26,317 bases of DNA, from the NCBI GenBank assembly GCA_031384695.1, contig JANNAV010000324.1, forward strand, positions 1-26,317, in the 5' to 3' direction. Every line of letters begins with the position of its first letter. Position 1 is the stretch's first letter. Below are positions 6,807 to 13,920 of the stretch, piece by piece. Source of the DNA: JANNAV01 sp031384695. Its GTDB lineage: Bacteria; Pseudomonadota; Alphaproteobacteria; Rhodobacterales; Rhodobacteraceae. A program made the position numbers and the translations under genes. The notes below the pieces were generated by a model. The model ran no database searches. It had not been told where the DNA came from and saw nothing but the letters and a program-made list of their open reading frames with translations.

Positions 6807-8222
6807 TCAGCTTTGCAACAGGCGGCGCAGAAGTTGCAGATCGTCGGACATTTGCGAATCCAGCGTCATCAACTCTTCGATCTTGCGCACCCCGTGCATG
6901 ATCGTGGTGTGATCGCGGCCACCAAAGCGCCGCCCGATTTCGGGCAGGCTGCGCGGCGTCAGGTGTTTGGCCAGATACATCGCAATCTGCCGGGGCCGGG
7001 CGATGTTGCGCACGCGTTTGGGGCCGATCATGTCGGAGAGGCGGATGTTGTAATGCTCGGCCACCTTGCGCTGAATTTCTTCGATGGTCAGCTTGCGGTC
7101 CGAGGCGCGCAGGATATCGGCGAGACAGTCTTGCGCCAGTTCCAGATTGATCTCGCGGCCGACAAGGCTTGCGAAGGCGTAAAGTCGGGTCAAAGCGCCT
7201 TCGAGCACCCGGACATTGGTAGTGATGCGGTGGGCGAGAAATTCCAGCACCGGCTTGCCGATGACAAGGCCGCGGTACTGCTGGCGGTAAAACTCGGCCT
7301 TCTGGTGCAGGATGCCAAGGCGCAATTCGTAATCGGTGGGATGCAGATCGACGACAAGGCCGCATTGCATGCGCGATTTGATGCGGTCTTCCAGATCCTT
7401 GATCTCGCCCGGCGCGCGGTCGGCGGAAATCACGATCTGCTTGTTCTGATCGACGAGGGCGTTGAAGGTGTGGAAGAACTCTTCCTGCGTGGAATCCTTG
7501 CCGGCGATGAACTGCACATCATCCACCATCAGCACATCAACGGAGCGGAAAATTTCCTTGAAATCCATGATCTGCTTGTCGCGCAGCGCCTGCACGAAGC
7601 GGTACATGAACTGTTCGGCGGAAAGATACAGCACGCGCAGATGCGGCTGGCGCTGCTGCAACTCATGCGCGATGGCGTGCATCAGGTGGGTTTTGCCCAA
7701 ACCGACACCGCCATAGAGAAACAGCGGGTTGAAGGTGACGGGGCCGCCTTCGGCGACACGGCGGGCGGCGGCATGGGCCAGCTCGTTCGGTTTGCCGACG
7801 ATGAAACTGTCGAAGGTGAAGCGCGGATCAAGGGCGGCGCCGGGCAGCTCTTCATCGGCGCCGGAGCGGCTGCGCAGGGTTTTGGTGGCAGAGCGCGGGG
7901 CGCGGTGGGAATCGGGGCGGTGGGAATCGGGACGGTGGGCATCGGGACGGTGGGCATCGGGACGGGAAGAGGCGTGATTGCGGCTGGGCACGGCAAATTC
8001 CAGCCGCGACACGGCGGCACCCGAGCCTGCGAGCGTGTGCAGGATATGGTCGGAGAAATTGCGCGACACCCAATCGCCGAAAAAACTGGTGGGCACTTCG
8101 AATCGGGCGAGGCCTTCGTTCAGATCAGCAAAGCGCAGCGGCTCGATCCAGCTGAGGTAATTGTTTTTGCCAATCCGTTTGATCAAGTCTTCGCGTACCT
8201 GGGCCCAGGTTTCGTTTGTCAT
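6807..8222 (-). CDS. dnaA: Chromosomal replication initiator protein DnaA
   Basis: DnaA is the AAA+ ATPase that binds DnaA boxes and melts the origin. Starting at MTNETWAQV the product is 471 residues. Domain I includes NNYLSWIEPL; domain II is a proline/histidine-rich linker with pentapeptide repeats. Domain III has Walker A GGVGLGKTHL near residue 172 and Walker B VLMVDDVQFIAGK near 232. Domain IV ends with the DNA-binding signature GGRDHTTIMHGVRKIEEL near 437. The frame is open for 78 more codons upstream, but that part is not DnaA-like and relatives begin at MTNE. The ribosome site is weak. It is followed by dnaN. Confidence 0.97.
   Translation of the reverse strand: MTNETWAQVREDLIKRIGKNNYLSWIEPLRFADLNEGLARFEVPTSFFGDWVSRNFSDHILHTLAGSGAAVSRLEFAVPSRNHASSRPDAHRPDAHRPDSHRPDSHRAPRSATKTLRSRSGADEELPGAALDPRFTFDSFIVGKPNELAHAAARRVAEGGPVTFNPLFLYGGVGLGKTHLMHAIAHELQQRQPHLRVLYLSAEQFMYRFVQALRDKQIMDFKEIFRSVDVLMVDDVQFIAGKDSTQEEFFHTFNALVDQNKQIVISADRAPGEIKDLEDRIKSRMQCGLVVDLHPTDYELRLGILHQKAEFYRQQYRGLVIGKPVLEFLAHRITTNVRVLEGALTRLYAFASLVGREINLELAQDCLADILRASDRKLTIEEIQRKVAEHYNIRLSDMIGPKRVRNIARPRQIAMYLAKHLTPRSLPEIGRRFGGRDHTTIMHGVRKIEELMTLDSQMSDDLQLLRRLLQS
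7903..7962 (-). repeat. Four 15-bp tandem repeats inside the dnaA linker
   Basis: Four head-to-tail copies of a 15-bp unit (plus strand CGGTGGGAATCGGGG and close variants) lie in the domain II coding region. They encode RPDAH, RPDAH, RPDSH, RPDSH. Units 1-2 share one variant base and units 3-4 the other. The unit length is a multiple of three, so copy-number change would keep the frame. Confidence 0.9.
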
Positions 8223-8479
8223 TTTTTCGTTCGTCCCCGAGGCAGCGGCCATGCCGGGCAAACCCCGGTCGTGCCTGAATTTTTTGAACACACGCAAGCA
8301 GTACGATCCATTTCCGGGGCTTGGGCAGGGTGGCCATGCGGTGCCCTTCCCGGACGGGAAAAGCCACGCGGCCACGGGACAAACGGTTTGTGCCGGACAC
8401 CGGCTTTGCCGATACCGCCACAAGCAACGCGTGGATTCTGCACGGGTGCAGATCACATAACGCTTTGATCACAAACAGG

Positions 8480-8488
8480 TTTTCCACA
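8480..8488 (+). promoter_or_regulatory. DnaA-box-like site upstream of dnaA
   Basis: TTTTCCACA fits the relaxed DnaA box TTWTNCACA and differs from TTATCCACA at one base. It is 258 bp upstream of the dnaA start, where autoregulatory DnaA boxes are known in other bacteria. It is a single site, so the functional inference is modest. Confidence 0.45.
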
Positions 8489-8709
8489 AAGGCGCGGCAA
8501 GGCTTGGCAGCATAACGCGGTGGATCCGGTTTGCGATCTCGTCAAGTCCCCCAAGACGAAGTGAATCGCTGAAGACACGCTAGCAAGCCTGCGCGCGGGG
8601 GTGCAACCGATCTTCGAACTTGACAGCGGTTTGTATCCGCGAATCTGCGGCCATGGGTAATTTGGCAACGCCGCGCAAAATCCGCATGGCAATCCGCGCA
8701 TCAGACAGC

Positions 8710-8739
8710 AAAAAGCGCACCCGTTTCGGGGCGCGCTTT
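8710..8739 (-). terminator. Rho-independent terminator of rpsT
   Basis: On the minus strand AAAGCGCGCCC pairs with GGGTGCGCTTT (11 bp, one G-U) around a 6-base loop and runs straight into a short T-run. It lies about 22 bp after the rpsT stop codon. This is the clearest intrinsic terminator in the window. Confidence 0.85.
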
Positions 8740-8761
8740 GGGCCGTTCAATCAGCGACTGA

Positions 8762-9031
8762 TCAGGCGGCAACCAGACCGTTTACGCGTGAGGCGAGACG
8801 CGAGATCTTGCGCGACACGGTGTTCTTGTGCAGCACACCTTTGGAGACGCCGCGCGCCATTTCCGGCTGGGCCACCTTGAGGGCGGCGCTTGCGGCCGCC
8901 TGATCGCCCGAAGCCAGCGCCTCTTCGACCTTCTTGATGAACGTGCGGATACGCGACCGGCGCGCCTTGTTCACGGCATAACGCGCGTCGGCTTGACGGG
9001 CGCGCTTCTTGGACTGCTCGGTATTGGCCAT
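8762..9031 (-). CDS. rpsT: 30S ribosomal protein S20 (bS20)
   Basis: S20 binds 16S rRNA early in small-subunit assembly. The 89-residue, very basic protein opens with MANTEQSKKRARQADARY and contains NKARRSRIRTFIKKVE and HKNTVSRKISRLASRVN, all typical of bS20. Its length matches the family. It is a single-gene unit with a promoter about 45 bp upstream and an intrinsic terminator just downstream. Its place directly upstream of dnaA is common in alphaproteobacteria. Confidence 0.96.
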   Translation of the reverse strand: MANTEQSKKRARQADARYAVNKARRSRIRTFIKKVEEALASGDQAAASAALKVAQPEMARGVSKGVLHKNTVSRKISRLASRVNGLVAA

Positions 9032-9076
9032 CGGTAGGGATTCCGGTTTGCTGGACGTTTGAATTCTGAAATTGGG

Positions 9077-9105
9077 TTTTTAGGGGGGGAGAGGCGAATA
9101 GTCAA
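9077..9105 (-). promoter_or_regulatory. rpsT: Sigma-70-like promoter of rpsT
   Basis: On the minus strand TTGACT (9105-9100) is followed after 17 bases by TAAAAA (9082-9077). The -35 matches 5 of 6 and the -10 matches 4 of 6 consensus bases. Transcription would begin near 9070, giving a leader of about 40 bases before the rpsT ATG. Confidence 0.55.
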
Positions 9106-9128
9106 CGGGCAAATCCCGTGGATTGGCC

Positions 9129-9905
<777 letters not shown>

Positions 9906-9968
9906 GGCAGTGGCACCTTTGCTGGCGTTGCTGACGCGTTCTGTAACAGTAACGCGGGCGTTATCAAG

Positions 9969-10820
9969 TCACCTCTGACAGGCGGGGCAGTAGAAGGTGG
10001 AGCGGCCCGATTGCGGGATGCGGGCGATGTGGCCTTGGCAAGCGGGGGTGAGGCAGGGCGCGCCCTCGCGGCCATAGACGGCAAAGCGGTGCTGGAAATA
10101 GCCCAACTCACCGTCGGTCTGGCGGTAATCACGGAGCGAGGAGCCGCCTGCTTCGATGGCCTCGGTCAGCACGCTGCGGATCAGGGGGACGAGGCTTGCG
10201 GTTTGCGGGGTGGTAAGATCGCGGGCCTTCAGGGTGGGGTTGAGGCGGGCGCGGTGGAGCACTTCGCAGACATAGATATTGCCAAGCCCTGCCACGATAT
10301 GCTGATCCAGCAGGGCGGATTTGACCGGCGTGTTGCGGTTGGTGAGTTGGGCCTTGAGATAGGATTCGTTGAAAGCATTGCCGAGGGGTTCGGGGCCGAG
10401 GTTTGCCAGCAGCGGGTGCGCGTCGGCGGTGGCGGTGGGCAGAAGATCCATCGCGCCAAAGCGGCGGGCATCGTTGAAGGTGATGCGGGTGCCGGTTTCG
10501 ATGTGCAGCACCACATGATCGTGCTTTTCTGGCGCGGGGTGGTTGTGGTGAAATACGCCGCGTGCCGCGCCGGAAATCAGCATCCGGCCCGACATGCCAA
10601 GGTGGATCAGCAGCGTCTCGCCGGTGGAAAGATCGGCGAGGAGGTATTTCGAGCGACGGCGCAGCGCCAGAACGCGCGCGCCCGTCAGGCGGGCGGCCAT
10701 ATCGGGCGGGAAAGGCCAGCGCAGATCGGGGCGGTTGACCTGCGCGGATTCGATCAAAAACCCCTGCATCACCGGCAAAAGCCCGCGGCGGACGGTTTCA
10801 ACCTCGGGAAGTTCGGGCAT
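9969..10820 (-). CDS. mutM: Formamidopyrimidine-DNA glycosylase
   Basis: MutM (Fpg) removes 8-oxoguanine and formamidopyrimidines and nicks the abasic site. Starting at MPELPEVETVRRGL the protein has 283 residues; Pro2 is the catalytic nucleophile and Glu3 the proton donor. Lys58 lies in RRSKYLL, the helix-two-turn-helix region includes GLGNIYVCEVLHRARLNP, and a C-terminal zinc finger has Cys256-X4-Cys261 and Cys278-X2-Cys281. The frame is open 52 codons further upstream, but mature Fpg must start with MPE, so that extension is rejected. It is divergent from ubiE. Confidence 0.97.
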   Translation of the reverse strand: MPELPEVETVRRGLLPVMQGFLIESAQVNRPDLRWPFPPDMAARLTGARVLALRRRSKYLLADLSTGETLLIHLGMSGRMLISGAARGVFHHNHPAPEKHDHVVLHIETGTRITFNDARRFGAMDLLPTATADAHPLLANLGPEPLGNAFNESYLKAQLTNRNTPVKSALLDQHIVAGLGNIYVCEVLHRARLNPTLKARDLTTPQTASLVPLIRSVLTEAIEAGGSSLRDYRQTDGELGYFQHRFAVYGREGAPCLTPACQGHIARIPQSGRSTFYCPACQR

Positions 10821-10849
10821 TTCGGTGGCTTTCAGGACAGTTGGGCGCA

Positions 10850-10877
10850 TTGCAGAGGCGCGCGCTCGGCCTATAAG
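10850..10877 (+). promoter_or_regulatory. Sigma-70-like promoter of ubiE-ubiB
   Basis: TTGCAG and TATAAG are separated by 16 bases. The -10 matches 5 of 6 consensus bases. Transcription would start near 10884, just before a GTG at 10887, so the AAGGAG that seems to serve that GTG would lie in the promoter rather than in the message. This supports the ATG at 10908 as the ubiE start. Confidence 0.5.
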
Positions 10878-10907
10878 GAGAGGTAAGTGCCAAGGACAGC
10901 AAGCCCC

Positions 10908-11639
10908 ATGACCGACAAGACCACGCATTTCGGATTTCAGACCGTGCCCGAGGCCGAAAAGGCCGGGAGGGTGCATGAGGTGTTCACCTCGGTGGCGTCA
11001 AAATATGATCTGATGAATGATCTGATGTCGGGCGGAATGCACCGGCTTTGGAAAGAGGCGATGATGGATTGGCTGGTGCCGCGTGCGGGCCAGCGGTTGC
11101 TGGATGTGGCGGGGGGCACCGGCGATGTGGCGCTGCGGTTCCTTGCCCGCGCACCGGCGGCGGAGGCGGTTGTGCTGGATATGACCGAAAGCATGCTGGT
11201 GGCGGGGCGCGCGCGGGCCGGGGCGGAGCGGATTGACTGGGTGGTGGGCGATGCGATGGCGCTGCCGTTCGCGGATGCGTCGTTTGATGTTTACACCATC
11301 AGTTTTGGCATCCGCAACGTGACGCGGGTGGCCGATGCGCTCGTCGAGGCGTTCCGGGTGCTGCGGCCCGGCGGGCGGTTGATGGTGCTGGAGTTCAGCC
11401 AGATTCCGAATGGGGCGCTGCAATGGGCCTATGACAAGTATTCGTTCAACGTCATCCCCGGGTTGGGGAAACTGGTGACGGGCGACCGTGACAGCTATCA
11501 GTATCTGGTGGAATCGATCCGGCAATTTCCGGGTCAGGAGGCGTTTGCGGCGATGATCCGGCAGGCGGGGTTCGGGCTGGTGAAGTACCGTAACCTGACG
11601 ATGGGTGTGGCGGCGTTGCATTCCGGCTGGAAATTGTGA
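10908..11639 (+). CDS. ubiE: Demethylmenaquinone/ubiquinone C-methyltransferase UbiE
   Basis: UbiE uses S-adenosylmethionine to C-methylate the benzoquinol intermediate in ubiquinone synthesis (and demethylmenaquinol where present). The 243-residue product starts MTDKTTHFGFQTV and has the Rossmann SAM-binding motif LLDVAGGTGDVALRF near residue 65, the UbiE signature ISFGIRNVTRVADAL and the late motif RPGGRLMVLEFS. An in-frame GTG at 10887 would add seven residues and has a better-looking ribosome site, but that site overlaps the predicted -10 box, and an AAGGAC precedes the ATG at 10908. The stop codon overlaps the ubiB start. Confidence 0.95.
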   Translation: MTDKTTHFGFQTVPEAEKAGRVHEVFTSVASKYDLMNDLMSGGMHRLWKEAMMDWLVPRAGQRLLDVAGGTGDVALRFLARAPAAEAVVLDMTESMLVAGRARAGAERIDWVVGDAMALPFADASFDVYTISFGIRNVTRVADALVEAFRVLRPGGRLMVLEFSQIPNGALQWAYDKYSFNVIPGLGKLVTGDRDSYQYLVESIRQFPGQEAFAAMIRQAGFGLVKYRNLTMGVAALHSGWKL

Positions 11640-13168
11640 GAGGGCCGCACAATATCTGGCGGCTGATCCGCACCGGGGCGACTTTGGAGCGGACCGGGGC
11701 GATGGATGTGGTGCTGGCGGCGTTTAACGCGCCGCCGAGGTTAAGGTTTGCGGCACGGCTGTTGGGCTGGCCGTTCAAGTGGCTGGGGCTGAAGGGTGAT
11801 GCCGCGCTGCCCCCCGCCACACGGGCGCTGACGGCGCTGGGGCCGGCCTATATCAAGTTCGGGCAGATATTGTCGACACGGCCCGATATAGTGGGTGACG
11901 AGTTGGCGTTGCAGTTGAAATATCTGCAGGACAAGCTGCCGCCCTTTGATACCGCCCTCGCCAAGGCGATGATCGAGGCGGATCTGGGCCAGCCGGTGGA
12001 TGCGCTGTTTTCCGAGTTTTCCGAGCCGGTAGCGGCGGCGTCCATCGCGCAGGTGCACCGGGCGCGGGTGCGGGAAACCGGCATGGAGGTGGCGGTCAAG
12101 GTGCTGCGCCCCGGCATCGAGCGGGCGTTTCGCCGTGATATCGACGCGTTCTATCTGGCGGCGCGGGCGATCGAGTTTCTCGCACCCTTTGCGCGCCGCT
12201 TGCGCCCGGTTGAGGTGATTGCGCATTTCGAGGGCGTAGTGCTGGGCGAGCTGGACCTGCGGCTGGAATGCTCGGCGGCGTCGGAGTTTGCCGATAACAC
12301 CAAGGCGGATGCGGGGTTTCAGGTGCCCGCCGTGGTGTGGACGCTGTCGGGGCGCGATGTGATGACGCTGGGCTGGGCCGAGGGCATCAACATGGCGGAT
12401 AACGCGGCGCTTGATGCGGCGGGGCTGGACCGCAAGGCGCTGGGGGCGCGGGTGCTGGAGTTGTTTCTCAGCCATGCGCTGCGCGACGGGCTGTTTCACG
12501 GCGACATGCATCAGGGCAATCTGAAGGTGGCGGCGGGCGGAGATATCATAGCGCTGGATTTCGGCATCATGGGGCGGATTGATGAATACACCCGGCGGGT
12601 TTACGCGGAAATTCTGATGGGCTTTATCCGCAAGGATTACCGGCGGGTGGCCGAGGTGCATTTCGAAGCCGGATACGTGCCCGCCGACCGCGATATCGAC
12701 GAGTTCGCGCGGGCGCTGCGAGCGGTGGGGGAGCCGATTTTCGGCATGGATGCGACGCGGATTTCGATGGGGCGGTTGTTGTCCTATCTGTTTGATGTGA
12801 CGCAAAGATTCGGCATGGAGACGCGGACCGAGCTGATCCTGTTGCAGCGCACCATGGTGGTGGTGGAAGGGGTGGCGCGGTCTTTGGACCCCAATATCAA
12901 CATCTGGCAGGTGTCGCGCCCGATTGTGGAGGGCTATGTGGCGCGCAACGTGGGGCCGCTGGCGCTGCTGCGTGATCTGGCGCAGACGGCGCGGGTTCTG
13001 GGGCGGTTCGGGCCGCGGTTGCCGCGTTTGGTGGAGGCCGCATTGATCCGGCAGGCAGAGGTGCCGGCCATGGCGCCATCGGGGCTGCGGCTGGGGCGGC
13101 GCTGGTGGCTTTTGAGTGGGGCGGTGCTGTTTGGCTTTGGGCTGTGGGCGGGGGCGGCGTTTCTTTAG
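11636..13168 (+). CDS. ubiB: Ubiquinone biosynthesis kinase-like protein UbiB
   Basis: UbiB is a membrane-anchored atypical kinase/ATPase (ABC1/ADCK family) needed for ubiquinone synthesis. The 510-residue product starts at a GTG that overlaps the ubiE TGA by 4 bp. It shows the KxGQ motif in YIKFGQILSTRPD, the alanine-rich loop AAASIAQVH, the lysine in VAVKVLRPGI, LDLRLECSAASEF, the catalytic-loop-like HGDMHQGN and the metal-binding LDFGIMG. A C-terminal hydrophobic segment (LLSGAVLFGFGLWAGAAFL) would anchor it in the membrane. The catalytic loop reads HGDMHQGN where many relatives have HADPHPGN. It ends convergent to flgD. Confidence 0.95.
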   Translation: MRGPHNIWRLIRTGATLERTGAMDVVLAAFNAPPRLRFAARLLGWPFKWLGLKGDAALPPATRALTALGPAYIKFGQILSTRPDIVGDELALQLKYLQDKLPPFDTALAKAMIEADLGQPVDALFSEFSEPVAAASIAQVHRARVRETGMEVAVKVLRPGIERAFRRDIDAFYLAARAIEFLAPFARRLRPVEVIAHFEGVVLGELDLRLECSAASEFADNTKADAGFQVPAVVWTLSGRDVMTLGWAEGINMADNAALDAAGLDRKALGARVLELFLSHALRDGLFHGDMHQGNLKVAAGGDIIALDFGIMGRIDEYTRRVYAEILMGFIRKDYRRVAEVHFEAGYVPADRDIDEFARALRAVGEPIFGMDATRISMGRLLSYLFDVTQRFGMETRTELILLQRTMVVVEGVARSLDPNINIWQVSRPIVEGYVARNVGPLALLRDLAQTARVLGRFGPRLPRLVEAALIRQAEVPAMAPSGLRLGRRWWLLSGAVLFGFGLWAGAAFL

Positions 13169-13176
13169 GGCGGACG

Positions 13177-13207
13177 TCCTTCAATCCGGTTCAGATCGAA
13201 GGAAATC
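13177..13207. repeat. Palindrome copy 1, between ubiB and flgD
   Basis: CCTTCAATC (13178-13186) pairs with GATCGAAGG (13194-13202) with one mismatch, and GAAGGAAATC follows. Nearly the same sequence occurs at 26147-26177. It lies between two convergent genes, so it could end transcription from both sides, but no T-run is present. Confidence 0.7.
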
Positions 13208-13245
13208 GAGGACAGGGACAGGCCGGGACTGCTGCGTGTCGCGTT

Positions 13246-13908
13246 TCAGGGAACTGCGGGTGAACGCAGGGCGGTGATACGATCTGCCGTGATCTCGACA
13301 CCGCCTGCGACCACCAGTGTGGCGCCGGCGGGGCCATTGCGGGCCTCGATGATGCGGGCGTAGGATTCGACCCCGACGGTATCCAGAAGATCGGCACCTT
13401 TGTAGCTTTCCAGCGACAGCGCATAGACGCCGGAGGGCAGCGGATCGCCCGCCGCGTTGGCACCCAGCCATTGATAAGCGGCGGCGGACACCGGCACCGT
13501 CTCACGCGAGACGACCTCGCCCTTGAGATTCTTGACCACCAGAACGGTTTTATCGGCCTGAATATTGGGGGCATAGGTCACCGCAATCGGTGCCCCGGTG
13601 AAGTTGACCGGGGCGGTGGAGCGGGCTTCTTTGCCAACCCAGCCCGCCAGTTGCGAGATGCCCGAAACGCCGAACTGGCCGGTCAGGGCTTCGAGCAGCT
13701 GGTTGGTTTTGGTTTGCTGCTCGACCCCCGAGAATGTGGCGAGTTGCACGGCATAATCGGCCGATTCCACCGGGTTCAGCGGATCCTGATTGTCCAACTG
13801 CGTGGTCAGCATCTTGAGGAAGGTATCGAAATCCGTACTGATGCCGGGTTTTTTGGCCGGTATTGCCGGGGGGGTGGTGGCGGTTTGGGTGGCAGACGTG
13901 GTTTGCAT
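13246..13908 (-). CDS. flgD: Flagellar hook capping protein FlgD
   Basis: FlgD forms the cap on the growing hook and is needed for FlgE assembly. The 220-residue product has the conserved N-terminal block FLKMLTTQLDNQDPLNPVES followed by YAVQLATFSGVEQQTKTNQ (about residues 30-67). A beta-rich C-terminal part contains PVSAAAYQWLGANAAGDPLPSG, interrupted here only by ordinary loops, matching FLG_D-type modules. It follows fliK by 12 bp on the same strand, so the two are probably co-transcribed. The C-terminal end faces ubiB. Confidence 0.94.
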   Translation of the reverse strand: MQTTSATQTATTPPAIPAKKPGISTDFDTFLKMLTTQLDNQDPLNPVESADYAVQLATFSGVEQQTKTNQLLEALTGQFGVSGISQLAGWVGKEARSTAPVNFTGAPIAVTYAPNIQADKTVLVVKNLKGEVVSRETVPVSAAAYQWLGANAAGDPLPSGVYALSLESYKGADLLDTVGVESYARIIEARNGPAGATLVVAGGVEITADRITALRSPAVP

Positions 13909-13920
13909 CGCAGTCTCCTG

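Larger units (their letters stand above)
8223..8761. other. dnaA-rpsT intergenic region (539 bp)
   Basis: No credible gene lies between the dnaA start and the rpsT stop. The region holds the rpsT terminator (8710-8739), one DnaA-box-like sequence (8480-8488) and the dnaA leader. It is not AT-rich and shows no cluster of DnaA boxes, so I do not call it the replication origin. Where the dnaA promoter lies is not clear; no well-spaced -35/-10 pair stands out on the minus strand. Confidence 0.6.

Noticed and set aside
7903..7962. CRISPR-like repeats
   Set aside because: The 15-bp units are contiguous with no spacers and lie in frame in dnaA, so they are a coding tandem repeat. The same applies to fliK at 15821-15895.
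6711..8468. 585-codon open frame on the plus strand opposite dnaA
   Set aside because: It is the antisense shadow of DnaA; repeats such as GIGAVGIGTVGIG simply mirror the 15-bp linker repeats.
8223..8761. Replication origin (oriC) upstream of dnaA
   Set aside because: There is only one DnaA-box-like site, no AT-rich unwinding region and no box cluster. In alphaproteobacteria oriC is often away from dnaA.
9106..9125. Small ACGGG/CCCGT hairpin near the rpsT promoter
   Set aside because: It has only five base pairs and next to the -35 box; too weak to call a terminator.
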